A DNA stretch of 64,000 nucleotides from Sphingobium baderi (GTDB lineage Bacteria; Pseudomonadota; Alphaproteobacteria; Sphingomonadales; Sphingomonadaceae): contig NZ_CP013264.1 in the NCBI RefSeq assembly GCF_001456115.1, positions 2,250,501 through 2,314,500 on the forward strand. Reading direction: 5' to 3'. Of the stretch, positions 37,881-45,983 are shown piece by piece (within the stretch, counting starts at the first letter, position 1; the number at the start of each line of letters is the position of its first letter). A program made the translations under genes and the position numbers. The notes beneath the pieces were generated by a model, which did no database searches, had not been told where the DNA came from, and saw only the letters and a program-made list of their open reading frames with translations.

Positions 37881-38606
37881 CTAGAAGGATTTACCGCCGC
37901 AACCGATGCGGCCGATCCCGCGATTGTCGACGCTGCACGCGGCCTTGCCCGCGACCGTGACGTCGCCCGATCCCGATGCGGTCACACTGGCGTTCACGTC
38001 TGCGGTGATGGAAACGCTGCCCGCGCCTTCATTGCCGATGCTGGCCTGCCGCGCGACAAGTCCCTCGGCCGACACCGTGCCGGGACCGGTGACGCGGATA
38101 TTCGCGACGCCCGCACGGCCGTTCAGCGTAGCCCGGCCCCCACCCGCAAGGCCCAGGTCAAGCTGGTCCAGTTCGACCGCATCCACACTGACATCGCCAT
38201 TGCCACCCATCACGATCTCGCCGCGCAGGCCCTTCATCCGGTTGACGTTCACGGAACCGCCGCCCGTCAGCACGATCCGCTCCAGCGCGCCTGTCGACAG
38301 ACGCAGCGTCACCGGGCCACCACCGCTTTCGCCCGGCTGCGCCCGTTCCATGGTGATGGACAGCATCCGCCCCGAAACATCGACTTTCAGCCGGTCCAGC
38401 ATGTGCAGATCGCCATCGGCACGGGCGGATGGCCCCATGCCGGTGGCGACGATCACGTTCACCGGCGCTTCGACCCGAATCTCGTCGAAGCTGGTGATGG
38501 TATAGCCCCGGCTCGCCGCCTCCGCCGAAACGCCGGATCCCGCCATGCCGATGAGGATCAGGGCGCGCAGCGCGCCTCGCCCGGTCCGATGCCGCTTGTC
38601 CTGCAT
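37881..38606 (-). CDS. DUF2807 (head GIN domain) exported protein
   Basis: A 241-residue protein with an N-terminal signal peptide (ALILIGMAGSGVSAEA) and a right-handed beta-helix-like DUF2807 domain. Repeated short strands rich in G-S-G-D and N residues are visible (GGSVNVN, GNGDVSVD, GAGSVSI, GSGDVTV). It is a paralogue of the gene at 38558-39301 and overlaps its 3' end by 49 bp. The function is unknown; it is likely periplasmic or cell-surface. Confidence 0.82.
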   Translation of the reverse strand: MQDKRHRTGRGALRALILIGMAGSGVSAEAASRGYTITSFDEIRVEAPVNVIVATGMGPSARADGDLHMLDRLKVDVSGRMLSITMERAQPGESGGGPVTLRLSTGALERIVLTGGGSVNVNRMKGLRGEIVMGGNGDVSVDAVELDQLDLGLAGGGRATLNGRAGVANIRVTGPGTVSAEGLVARQASIGNEGAGSVSITADVNASVTASGSGDVTVAGKAACSVDNRGIGRIGCGGKSF

Positions 38607-39301
38607 TGCGCCTTGCCCTTCACCGTAACATTGCCCGGTCCCATGATGTTGATAGCAACCGGGCCATCGGACGCAAAGCCCATGTCGCCGCTGCCCATCA
38701 ATGAGGCATCCGCCTTGCCCAGTTTCAGCTTTTCGCCGTCGATGTCGCCCGACCCGGTGAGGGACAGCTTGCCTTCATCCGCTGTGCCTGCAATCTCGAT
38801 GGAGCCGGACCCGGTAATATCGGCCTTCAGCTTGCGTAGCTTCACCGCCCCGATCTCCATGTCGCCCGATCCCGTCAGCGACAGGTCCAGTGCCTGGCCC
38901 TCCGCCCGGTCGAGGTCGAAATCCCCGGAGCCGGTCAGCGTCACGGCGGCGATGGCGGGCATGGTGACGCGAACGGTTGCGCCCCTGTCGCTGGAGCCGG
39001 TCCATTGCGACTTGCGCCCAATCTTCAACCGCCCATCGTTGACGGCGATCTCAAGTTTTTCGATGGCGTTGGGGTCGCCTTCCGCCCTGACGGCAAAGCC
39101 GTCGCCAATGATCACGACCACATCATCCGGTCCCACGGCGTCGATTGCGGTAAAGTCCTTGAGCGCCGACCAATCCTGTGCCGCGTGCATGCTCTGATCG
39201 CTCGCAGGTGCTGCATTGCCGCCGCCCTCCTTCGAACAGGCAGTCGTCATCAGGGAAAGGCCCGCCAGCAGCAGCGCGGACAAGGAAAGGGACTTGGGCA
39301 T
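38558..39301 (-). CDS. DUF2807 lipoprotein
   Basis: A 247-residue protein with a lipoprotein signal (ALLLAGLSLMTTAC) and a DUF2807 domain made of repeated strands (GSGDFDLD, GSGDMEIG, GSGSIEIA, GSGDIDG, GSGDMGF). It ends in a Cys pair like its neighbour, possibly a disulfide. It is first in a two-gene unit and has an inverted repeat just upstream at 39316-39337. The function is unknown. Confidence 0.83.
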   Translation of the reverse strand: MPKSLSLSALLLAGLSLMTTACSKEGGGNAAPASDQSMHAAQDWSALKDFTAIDAVGPDDVVVIIGDGFAVRAEGDPNAIEKLEIAVNDGRLKIGRKSQWTGSSDRGATVRVTMPAIAAVTLTGSGDFDLDRAEGQALDLSLTGSGDMEIGAVKLRKLKADITGSGSIEIAGTADEGKLSLTGSGDIDGEKLKLGKADASLMGSGDMGFASDGPVAINIMGPGNVTVKGKAQCRTSGIGPGEARCAP

Positions 39302-39315
39302 CGCACACTCCTTAA

Positions 39316-39337
39316 CTGTATTGTGTTGTTAATACAG
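39316..39337. promoter_or_regulatory. Inverted repeat CTGTATT-N8-AATACAG (candidate operator)
   Basis: A perfect 7+7 bp dyad located 15-36 bp upstream of the DUF2807 lipoprotein start. This is a place where a bound repressor would block the promoter. No regulator gene lies next to it. The half site resembles TGTATT-type GntR/TetR sites only loosely. Confidence 0.5.
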
Positions 39338-39399
39338 AAAGGCGCTTTCGGTTCCAAGCCTTTAGTGGCCGATAGTGGCCGAACGATTCGCCAACGGCA

Positions 39400-39600
39400 C
39401 TAAAATCCTCCTGCAAGGGGAGGGGGACCGCCGCGAAGCGATGGTGGTGGGGTGATGCCCTCTCGATAGCGGGATACCCCTCCGTCAGCGCGCTGCGCTG
39501 CCGCTTTCCCTTGAAGGGGAAGATATACAGGCTTGCGAGTAACCGCGTCGGCTTCCTCCTTTCCCACCTTCGCTTGATCCACGGCGGGGAGGGGCCTAAA
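39400..39600. repeat. Sphingomonad-type intergenic palindromic repeat (REP-like)
   Basis: GC-rich repeat-like DNA before hemB. It contains CTCCTGCAAGGGGAGG, an imperfect dyad, then CCGCCGCGAAGCG, GCGCGCTGCGC and CCCTTGAAGGGG. No protein or RNA gene is supported. Similar TCCCC-AA-GGGGA units occur at 43.3-43.5 kb, so these are probably copies of a dispersed intergenic element. Confidence 0.6.
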
Positions 39601-39608
39601 CCGCGCCC

Positions 39609-40604
39609 ATGACCTATGCTTCCTATCCGGCGCTGCGTCTGCGCCGCCCCCGCGCTTCGGCCTGGAGCCGGGCGATGCACGCCGAAAACCGCCTCAGCCC
39701 CGCCGATTTCATCTGGCCGCTGTTCGTGACCGAAGGGCAGGGGGTGGAGGAACCCATCGCCGCGCTCCCCGGCGTGTCGCGCTGGTCGGTCGACCTGATG
39801 GTTCAGCGCGCGAAGGAAGCTCGCGACGCCGACATCCCATGCCTCGCGCTGTTCCCCAACACCCAGCCCGAACGCCGCAGCGACGACGGCGTCGAAGCGC
39901 TCAATCCCGACAATCTCATGTGCCGCGCCATCCGCGCCATCAAGGACGCGGTGCCCGACATCGGCATCCTGACCGACGTGGCGCTCGACCCCTATACCGC
40001 GCATGGGCAGGACGGCCTGCTGGACGAAGCGGGCTATGTCCTGAACGACGCCACCATCGACATGCTGATCGGCCAGTCGCTCAATCAGGCGGCGGCGGGC
40101 GCGGACATCATCGCGCCCAGCGACATGATGGACGGTCGCATCGGCGCGATCCGCGAGGCGCTGGAGGAGGAAGGCCATGCCAATGTGCAGATCATGGCCT
40201 ATTCCGCCAAATATGCGAGCGCCTTCTATGGCCCGTTCCGCGACGCGGTGGGATCGCGCGGGCTGCTCAAGGGCGACAAGAAAAGCTATCAGATGGACCC
40301 CGCCAACAGCGAGGAGGCGCTGCGCGAAGTCGCCCTCGACCTGGAGGAAGGCGCGGACAGCGTCATGGTGAAGCCGGGCCTGCCCTATCTCGACATCATC
40401 GCCCGGGTGAAGGACGCCTTCGCCGTGCCCGTCTTTGCCTATCAGGTGTCGGGCGAATATGCGATGATCGAGGCCGCCGTGGCCGCCGGGGCAGGGGACC
40501 GCGACGCGCTGGTGCTCGAAACGCTGATGGCGTTCAAGCGGGCGGGCTGTTCGGGCGTGCTCACCTATCACGCGCTCCACGCCGCGCGCCTGCTTCATGG
40601 CTGA
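39609..40604 (+). CDS. hemB: Delta-aminolevulinic acid dehydratase (porphobilinogen synthase)
   Basis: A 331-residue enzyme that joins two 5-aminolevulinate molecules to porphobilinogen in heme synthesis. The catalytic Schiff-base lysines are seen in AYSAKYASAFYGPFRDA and MVKPGLPYLDI, and the family segments DVALDPYTAHGQDG and APSDMMDGRIGAIR are intact. The zinc-type cysteine cluster is not present. The segment at DVALDPYTAHGQDGL looks like the magnesium-type enzyme common in alphaproteobacteria. The length and N-terminus are normal. Confidence 0.97.
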   Translation: MTYASYPALRLRRPRASAWSRAMHAENRLSPADFIWPLFVTEGQGVEEPIAALPGVSRWSVDLMVQRAKEARDADIPCLALFPNTQPERRSDDGVEALNPDNLMCRAIRAIKDAVPDIGILTDVALDPYTAHGQDGLLDEAGYVLNDATIDMLIGQSLNQAAAGADIIAPSDMMDGRIGAIREALEEEGHANVQIMAYSAKYASAFYGPFRDAVGSRGLLKGDKKSYQMDPANSEEALREVALDLEEGADSVMVKPGLPYLDIIARVKDAFAVPVFAYQVSGEYAMIEAAVAAGAGDRDALVLETLMAFKRAGCSGVLTYHALHAARLLHG

Positions 40605-40657
40605 TGTCGCGTCCCACGCCCCTACAGCATAGCCAGACCCGATTGAGGATGCCTGCC

Positions 40658-41230
40658 ATGACCGACCATCCCGGAACGACGATCATCCCCTTCAACGGCA
40701 AGATGCCGGTCATCCATCCCAGTGCCTTCATCGCGCCGGGATGCCGCATCATCGGCGATGTGGAGATCGGGGAGGATGTTTCCATCTGGTATAATTGCGT
40801 CATCCGCGCCGACGTGAACCGCATCCGCATCGGCGCGCGGACGAATATTCAGGACGGCACCGTGGTCCATTGCGACAGCCCCGACGAAGGCGGACATGGC
40901 CCGGCGGAGGGCTATCCGACCCTGATCGGGGAGGAGGTGCTGATCGGCCATATGGCGATGATCCATGGTTGCACGTTGCTGGACCGCGCCTTTATCGGCC
41001 TGTCGTCGGTGGTGATGAGCGGCGGCGTGGTGGAAAGCGACGCGATGCTTGCCGCCGGGGCGCTGTTGTCGCCGGGCAAGACGGTCCCTCATCGCCAGCT
41101 TTGGGCAGGCCGCCCTGCCAAATATATGCGCGAGCTTTCGGACGAGGCGCTGATCGGCATGCGCGAAGGCGTCGAGCATTATGTCCACAATGGAAAGGCG
41201 CACAAAGGCGCGATCAAGGCCGCGCGCTAA
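40658..41230 (+). CDS. Gamma-carbonic anhydrase family protein (left-handed beta-helix)
   Basis: A 190-residue hexapeptide-repeat protein with turns such as IGDVEIGEDVSIWYNCVIRADVNRIRIGARTNIQDG. Candidate metal ligands are in VHCD, GHMAMIHG and the nearby His residues. The start at 40658 has GAGG at correct spacing; an ATG three codons earlier abuts that site. It closely follows hemB (53 bp). The family includes true gamma-carbonic anhydrases and inactive relatives, so the activity is not certain. Confidence 0.88.
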   Translation: MTDHPGTTIIPFNGKMPVIHPSAFIAPGCRIIGDVEIGEDVSIWYNCVIRADVNRIRIGARTNIQDGTVVHCDSPDEGGHGPAEGYPTLIGEEVLIGHMAMIHGCTLLDRAFIGLSSVVMSGGVVESDAMLAAGALLSPGKTVPHRQLWAGRPAKYMRELSDEALIGMREGVEHYVHNGKAHKGAIKAAR

Positions 41231-41235
41231 AGGGA

Positions 41236-41748
41236 TCAGGGCTGAACCAATCGCCCTTTCAGCGCGTCCAGCCGGTCATTCTGCCCATCGACAATCGTCA
41301 GAGCCTTCGACCGCGCTGCGTCGATCTCATCGGTGCCGCCTTGCTCCTGGCCTTCGGCAATGGCGTTGCTGCGTGCGACATAAAGCGTGTCGAGGCTGGC
41401 GAGCGCGGACACGCTGTCGTTGCGCGTTGATTCCAGCGTGCTGATCGCGACCTGCGCCGCGACCCAGCCTTCGCTCGATACCGCTGCGCCCCTTGCCGCC
41501 TGCGTGGCGCGATCTGCCGCTACATAAGCCTGATCGAACGCGGCTTTCCCTGCCTGCGCCTGCGCGGACAGCTTGTCGATCTGTGCCTTCAATGCCGGGT
41601 CGGCGGCGGCCGGGGCGGGCGGCGGCGCCACTTCGGCCATCGGCGCGCCTTCCACCGCCCGCTTGGCCAGCGAAGGGTAGCCCTGCTGCGTCCCCGCGCA
41701 GCCGGACAGGAAAAGGGCGATGGAGGTTAGCAGCCGGCGCGAGATCAT
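41236..41748 (-). CDS. Small lipoprotein, unknown function
   Basis: A 170-residue protein with a lipoprotein signal (LLTSIALFLSGC) followed by a Pro/Ala-rich linker. A long alpha-helical, probably coiled-coil, domain follows (AQIDKLSAQAQAGKAAFDQAYVAADRATQAARGAAVSSEGW). It resembles periplasmic coiled-coil lipoproteins of the DUF4398 type only in general look. The start at 41748 gives a proper signal peptide. It converges on the carbonic anhydrase gene with a 5-bp gap. Confidence 0.7.
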   Translation of the reverse strand: MISRRLLTSIALFLSGCAGTQQGYPSLAKRAVEGAPMAEVAPPPAPAAADPALKAQIDKLSAQAQAGKAAFDQAYVAADRATQAARGAAVSSEGWVAAQVAISTLESTRNDSVSALASLDTLYVARSNAIAEGQEQGGTDEIDAARSKALTIVDGQNDRLDALKGRLVQP

Positions 41749-41800
41749 GGCCTTCCATCTAGGGGGCGTCGGCGCGGCGCGCAATGGCGCTTGTGTCGCT

Positions 41801-42064
41801 TCAATCCTTCGGCTTGTGCTTTGAAAAAAGGTAGCGCCACACGCCGATCATGTTGATGATCAACAGCGCCACATTCTGCCACCCGATACCTTCGCTGTCC
41901 TGCGCCAGAAACCCCCAGAGGATCAGCGCGACGGACGAAGTGACGAACAGCACAAAGGCCCATCCGGTGATGCGTCGTCCCAGATGCAGCGACACGACCA
42001 GCGCCGCCAGCGTCGCCGCCCCCGCGCCATAATATTGAAATGCGTCAAGGACGGTTTCGCTCAC
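41801..42064 (-). CDS. Small integral membrane protein, unknown function
   Basis: An 87-residue protein (from GTG 42064) with three hydrophobic helices: YYGAGAATLAALVVSLHLG, GWAFVLFVTSSVALILWGFLA and NVALLIINMIGVWRYLF. The C-terminus is lysine-rich and would be cytoplasmic. The start is uncertain, since an in-frame TTG at 42091 would add nine residues. It is divergent from an aminotransferase gene. Confidence 0.6.
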   Translation of the reverse strand: MSETVLDAFQYYGAGAATLAALVVSLHLGRRITGWAFVLFVTSSVALILWGFLAQDSEGIGWQNVALLIINMIGVWRYLFSKHKPKD

Positions 42065-42129
42065 CTCCCTGAAACGCGGATCGCACGCCAAGGTTGCGAG
42101 GCGGCGGCGCGCTCTTTAGTCAGGCGCTC

Positions 42130-43272
42130 ATGATCGCCTGCATCGACCCCTTCCACGCCATTGCCATCAGCCGCGAAGCTCATCGGCTGGAAGCGGAGGG
42201 GCGCTCCATCCTCCACATGGAATTTGGCCAGCCCTCGACCGGCGCGCCCGCCGCCGCCATCGCAGCGGCGCATGACATCCTCGACAGCGATCCGATGGGC
42301 TATTGGGAAAGCCCCGCGCTCAAGAACCGTATCGCGCGGCTCTATGACGAACGCCATGGCGTGACGGTCGACCCGGAACGGATATTGCTCACCTGCGGCG
42401 CATCGCCGGGGTTGGTGCTGGCGCTGTCCTGCCTGTTCGCGCCGGGGGCTAAGGTGGCGACGGCGCGGCCGGGCTATGTTGCCTATCGCAATACGCTCAA
42501 GGCCCTCTATCTGGAGGCGGTGGAGGTCGATTGCGGCCCCGCCGACCGCTATCAGATCAGCGCGGCGGCCCTGCGGAAGCTCGATCCGGCGCCCGATGGC
42601 CTGATCCTCGCCAGCCCCGCCAATCCCACCGGCACGATCATCCCGGCGGAGGAACTGGCCGCCATCGCGCAGGTCTGCGCGCAGCGCGGCGTCCGCATCG
42701 TCTCGGATGAGATCTATCACGGCCTGTCTTATGGCGAGCCTGCCCATTCCATGCTGGAATATGCGCCCGGCGCCATCATCGTGAACAGCTTTTCCAAATA
42801 TTTCAGCATGGCCGGATGGCGGCTGGGCTGGATCGTGGTGCCGCCCGATCTGATCGACGCGGCAAGGGCGCGGATGGGGAACCTGTTCCTCACGCCTCCG
42901 TCCCTCGCGCAACATGCCGGCCTGATTGCCATGGATTGCGTGGAGGAACTGGAAGGCCATGTGGCGACCTATCGCCGCAATCGCCAATTGCTGCTGGAAG
43001 CGCTGCCTGCCCTTGGCCTGCGCGAAATAGCGCCGCCGGACGGGGCTTTCTACATCTACGCCGATGTCGGCCACCTCACCCATGACAGCCTGTCCTTCTG
43101 CCAGAAGCTGCTGCGCGAAACCGGAGTCGCCGCCGCGCCGGGCATCGATTTCGATCCGGTGGACGGCCAGCGTCACATCCGCTTCAGCTTCGCCGTATCC
43201 ACCGATCGGGTCGAAGACGCCATCGCCCGCATGATCCCCTGGTTCGCGGCGCAGGGATGTGAAGAGGCATAG
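42130..43272 (+). CDS. Class I/II pyridoxal-phosphate aminotransferase
   Basis: A 380-residue aminotransferase of fold type I. The N-terminal part has EFGQPSTGAPAAAI and YWESPALKNRIARLY. PLP contacts are in ILASPANPTGTII and VSDEIYHG, the Schiff-base lysine is in NSFSKYFSMAGWRLGW, and the substrate-carboxylate arginine is in HIRFSFA. The start at 42130 (MIACIDPF) is chosen because the conserved helix begins there. The substrate is unknown; it belongs to the aspartate/aromatic aminotransferase-like group. Confidence 0.9.
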   Translation: MIACIDPFHAIAISREAHRLEAEGRSILHMEFGQPSTGAPAAAIAAAHDILDSDPMGYWESPALKNRIARLYDERHGVTVDPERILLTCGASPGLVLALSCLFAPGAKVATARPGYVAYRNTLKALYLEAVEVDCGPADRYQISAAALRKLDPAPDGLILASPANPTGTIIPAEELAAIAQVCAQRGVRIVSDEIYHGLSYGEPAHSMLEYAPGAIIVNSFSKYFSMAGWRLGWIVVPPDLIDAARARMGNLFLTPPSLAQHAGLIAMDCVEELEGHVATYRRNRQLLLEALPALGLREIAPPDGAFYIYADVGHLTHDSLSFCQKLLRETGVAAAPGIDFDPVDGQRHIRFSFAVSTDRVEDAIARMIPWFAAQGCEEA

Positions 43273-43648
43273 GCAGTCTGCAATTCCCGCGCGGAACGGC
43301 GGCTATGAGTGGGAGGGGACATAATTTATCCCTCGCCCCTTGGGGAAGAGGGGGGCGGAGACTTGGCAGTTTGCTGTCTAGTCGTAGCTGAATGATGGGG
43401 TATGCGCCGCTCGCTGGATAGCGCGCAGCTTCGCCTTCTTCCCCCTCATCCAACTGTGCCTAACTCGCTACGCGAGCAAGGCTTCATATTCTTCTCCCCA
43501 AGGGGAGAAGGGAAAAGAATGTCCGCAAACCGGCCATCCCGTGATCGCGGGTTTCAACCCTTCGATTCTCATCTTGAGAAACTGCAGCAATGCGCCGCGC
43601 CAACGGGGACATGATAGCAAGCCGGCCAGCGTCTGAGGCCAACTAAAA
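43273..43648. repeat. Intergenic region with REP-like palindromes
   Basis: A 376-bp gap before the island. It holds CTTCTCCCC-AA-GGGGAGAAG (43491-43510, perfect 9-bp arms), CTCGC-TAC-GCGAG (43464-43476) and a CCCCTTGGGG core near 43336. These match the dispersed intergenic repeat type seen at 39.4-39.6 kb. No gene is supported. Confidence 0.6.
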
Positions 43649-43701
43649 TGGTGCGGGCGGTCGGACTCGAACCGACACTCCTTGCGGAACCGGATTTTGA
43701 G
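43649..43701 (-). other. attL: 3' fragment of tRNA-Leu(CAA)
   Basis: On the minus strand this 53-bp piece reads from the anticodon loop CTCAAAA (anticodon CAA) through TCCGG, the variable arm and the T-arm (GTCGG-TTCGAGT-CCGAC). It continues through the acceptor 3' strand CGCCCGC and the ACCA end. The expected 5' half of the tRNA is absent: after the anticodon loop the sequence diverges. A fragment of this kind beside a tyrosine integrase is the scar left by integration into the 3' part of a tRNA gene. The rebuilt full tRNA should lie at the far right end of the island. Confidence 0.85.
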
Positions 43702-43705
43702 AGAC

Positions 43706-43852
43706 CGGATATGCCCTATCCTTTGTGTATCCGGCAGTATCCGTTTTCCCGATAACCGATTGTCAGCACTAGCTTTTTTCGGTTCTCAGAGCACACATAC
43801 CTAGCCGGACGTACGCTACGGTTGGCTTTCTAGGTGCACCTATTCTGCACCT
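43706..43852. repeat. Candidate integrase arm-type and excisionase sites
   Basis: GTATCCG occurs at 43727-43733 and 43737-43743, one helical turn apart in direct orientation. An inverted CGGATA lies at 43706-43711. Nearer to the integrase start there is the palindrome AGGTGCACCT (43832-43841) followed by TGCACCT (43846-43852). Their place between attL and int fits arm-type or Xis binding. Confidence 0.5.
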
Positions 43853-43879
43853 GAAATCCGACCTCAACGGAGGTTAGGA

Positions 43880-45295
43880 ATGCCCAAAATCAAGCTCACA
43901 AAGACCGCTGTCGACGCCGCAACCCCGAAGGAGCGCGATTACGAACTCCGCGATACGACGATACCTGGGTTCCTTGTCAAGGTCACCCCGACTGGCCGCA
44001 AGATTTTCATGGTCGCCTATGTTGCCCACAATGGGCAGCGCCGAAAGCCCGCTATCGGCCGCTACGGTGAGATTACCGTCGAGCAGGCTCGGGGGATCGC
44101 CCAGGACTGGCTGGCCGAAGTCCGCCGCGGTGTCGATCCAAGCGCCGAACGGGCGACCGCCCGCCAGGCGCCCACGGTCAAGGAACTCTTCGACCGCTTC
44201 ATCACCGACTACTCGGAGACCCGCAACAAGCCGTCCACCGTCCATTCGAACCGCGGCTACGGCAAGCGCTACATCATCCCGGTGCTCGGCCAACTGAAGG
44301 TGCCTGACGTCACGCGCGCCGACATCTCGAACCTGATGAAGAAGATGTCGAAGAAGCCGACCAACGCCAACCGCGTTCTCGCGGCCGTGCGGAAGATGTT
44401 CAACATGGCCGAGGTCTGGGGCATGCGCCCGGATGGGTCGAACCCATGCCGCCACGTGCCGAAGTTCCCGGAACGGGGAAAGACCCGGCTGATCACCGAC
44501 GGCGAGATGAAGAAGCTCTTCGCCTACCTCGCGCGCGCTGAGGCGGAGGGTCTTGAGCATCCCTTCATCCTTCTCGCGATCCGGCTCCAGTTCGAATTCG
44601 CGGCGCGCATGTCCGAGATCCTCAATCTCGAATGGGAGTGGATCGATTTCGACAATCACCGCGTCGTCTGGCCCGACAGCAAGACCGGGGGCATGTCCAA
44701 GCCGATGAGCGCCGAGGCGATCCGGCTCTTCGAAACCGCGCCCCGGCTGGAAGAGTCGGCGTTTGTCTGCCCGTCGGTCTTCGACCCCAACCTGCCGATG
44801 TCGAAGCACACCTATTATCAGGGCTGGCGTCGCATCCTGCAGCGCGCCGGGCTGCCGCATATCGGCACCCACGGCATTCGCCACCGCTCGGCCACGGACA
44901 TCGCCAATTCCGGCGTCCCGGTGAAGGTCGGGATGGCGCTGACGGCGCACAAGACCGTCACGATGTTCATGAAGTACGTCCATACCGAGGATGACCCGGT
45001 ACGGGCAGCGGCCGAGGCGGTGGCTCAGCGGCGCCTGTCGGTGGTGGGTGGCAAGCCTGCCCCGGCTCCAGCGCCAATTGTCGTGCCGCCCGAGCAGCCG
45101 ACCATCGCACCACCAACTCAGATCGAGCTGGCGCCGACCGGGCCGGACGGCAAGCCGCTTGGCTTCGACGATGGGGCCTATACCTCGCGCACACGCGTCG
45201 GAAACTATCGCCCGTATCGCCACCGCAGCGGCGAGAACCGCGGCGTTCCTCCCGGCACCAAGCGCGCCGAGGCGAAGGAGGCGACCCATGGCTGA
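43880..45295 (+). CDS. int: Tyrosine site-specific integrase (DUF4102 N-terminal, P4-like)
   Basis: A 471-residue integrase with an N-terminal DUF4102 domain (TPKERDYELRDTTIPGFLVKVTPTGRKIFMVAYV). A SAM-like core-binding domain and a C-terminal catalytic domain follow. The catalytic set is R243 (ARMSEI), H331-x-x-R334 (HGIRH), H357 (AHKTV) and Y366 (MKYVH). The last about 90 residues are a Pro-rich tail beyond the usual end. ATG 43880 follows GGAGG. It acts on the tRNA-Leu(CAA) site next to it. Confidence 0.95.
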   Translation: MPKIKLTKTAVDAATPKERDYELRDTTIPGFLVKVTPTGRKIFMVAYVAHNGQRRKPAIGRYGEITVEQARGIAQDWLAEVRRGVDPSAERATARQAPTVKELFDRFITDYSETRNKPSTVHSNRGYGKRYIIPVLGQLKVPDVTRADISNLMKKMSKKPTNANRVLAAVRKMFNMAEVWGMRPDGSNPCRHVPKFPERGKTRLITDGEMKKLFAYLARAEAEGLEHPFILLAIRLQFEFAARMSEILNLEWEWIDFDNHRVVWPDSKTGGMSKPMSAEAIRLFETAPRLEESAFVCPSVFDPNLPMSKHTYYQGWRRILQRAGLPHIGTHGIRHRSATDIANSGVPVKVGMALTAHKTVTMFMKYVHTEDDPVRAAAEAVAQRRLSVVGGKPAPAPAPIVVPPEQPTIAPPTQIELAPTGPDGKPLGFDDGAYTSRTRVGNYRPYRHRSGENRGVPPGTKRAEAKEATHG

Positions 45296-45590
45296 GAAGT
45301 CACAGTCTCAACGCCGGTGGCCTACGCCTGATATCCTCAGGCGCGCGAAGTTCGTCGACGATGCCGGCCCGATTCGGTTTGTCGATACGGAGGCCGCCGC
45401 GCGCTACCTGGCGATCGAGGCTCACACCCTCGAATGCTATCGTTCGCTGGGCGGCGGTCCCGTCTTTCACAAGTTCGGGAAATGGGTGCGCTATGCGGTC
45501 GACGATCTCGACGCGTGGGCCGAGAGCTGCCGGCGCGCGACGACGGCTTCGCCTGCCGCCCCGCGTATCCTCCCCATTGACCGAATATAG
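45288..45590 (+). CDS. Excisionase-like helix-turn-helix DNA-binding protein
   Basis: A 100-residue protein with a MerR/AlpA-like winged HTH core (IRFVDTEAAARYLAIEAHTLECYRSLGGGPVFHKFGKWVRYAVDDLDAWAES). It overlaps the integrase stop by 8 bp and starts at an ATG inside the 3' end of int, behind GAAGGAGG. Position and fold suggest a recombination directionality factor or a regulator of the island. Confidence 0.82.
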   Translation: MAEKSQSQRRWPTPDILRRAKFVDDAGPIRFVDTEAAARYLAIEAHTLECYRSLGGGPVFHKFGKWVRYAVDDLDAWAESCRRATTASPAAPRILPIDRI

Positions 45591-45602
45591 GTTCCAACCT
45601 AT

Positions 45603-45983
45603 ATGGAATGGGAGGTCGAATTCCACCCAGCCTTCGAGGCGGAGGTTCTGACTCTTGAGCGTGACGTCCGCGTCGCGTTGATCGCCGCCGCCAGGCTGTT
45701 GGCCGACTACGGTCCGCAGCTTGGCCGGCCTCACGCCGACACGCTCAAGGGATCGAAACACCCCAATATGAAGGAGCTGCGGTTCGAGGGCGGCGATGGC
45801 GAATGGCGTGCGGCCTTCGCCTTCGATCCCAAGCGAAAGGCCATCGTCCTTGTAGCGGGCGACAAATCTGGCGTCAGTCAGAAGCGCTTCTACAGGACGC
45901 TGATCGCAAAGGCGGATCTACGGTTTTCCGAGCATCTGGAAAGCCTGAAGTCCGCTAAGGAAAGCAAACGAAATGGGCCGTAG
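45603..45983 (+). CDS. RelE/HigB-like (phage Gp49-type) toxin
   Basis: A 126-residue protein of the Gp49-like HigB family. It has MEWEVEFHPAFEAEV at the N-terminus, a central KELRFEGGDGEWRAAFAFDPKRKAIVLVAGDKSG strand pair and QKRFYRTLIAKADLRFSEH. Family toxins cleave mRNA on ribosomes. It overlaps the downstream antitoxin gene by 11 bp in toxin-antitoxin order, as in hig-type modules. It likely stabilises the island. Confidence 0.85.
   Translation: MEWEVEFHPAFEAEVLTLERDVRVALIAAARLLADYGPQLGRPHADTLKGSKHPNMKELRFEGGDGEWRAAFAFDPKRKAIVLVAGDKSGVSQKRFYRTLIAKADLRFSEHLESLKSAKESKRNGP

Noticed and set aside
37218..39197. 659-codon plus-strand open frame opposite the amt and DUF2807 genes
   Set aside because: Antisense to three recognisable genes and ends in Ser/Pro-rich sequence; a shadow frame.
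43649..43730. Complete tRNA-Leu gene
   Set aside because: The 5' half (acceptor, D-arm and 5' anticodon stem) is missing and the bases before the anticodon loop do not pair; only a 3' fragment remains.
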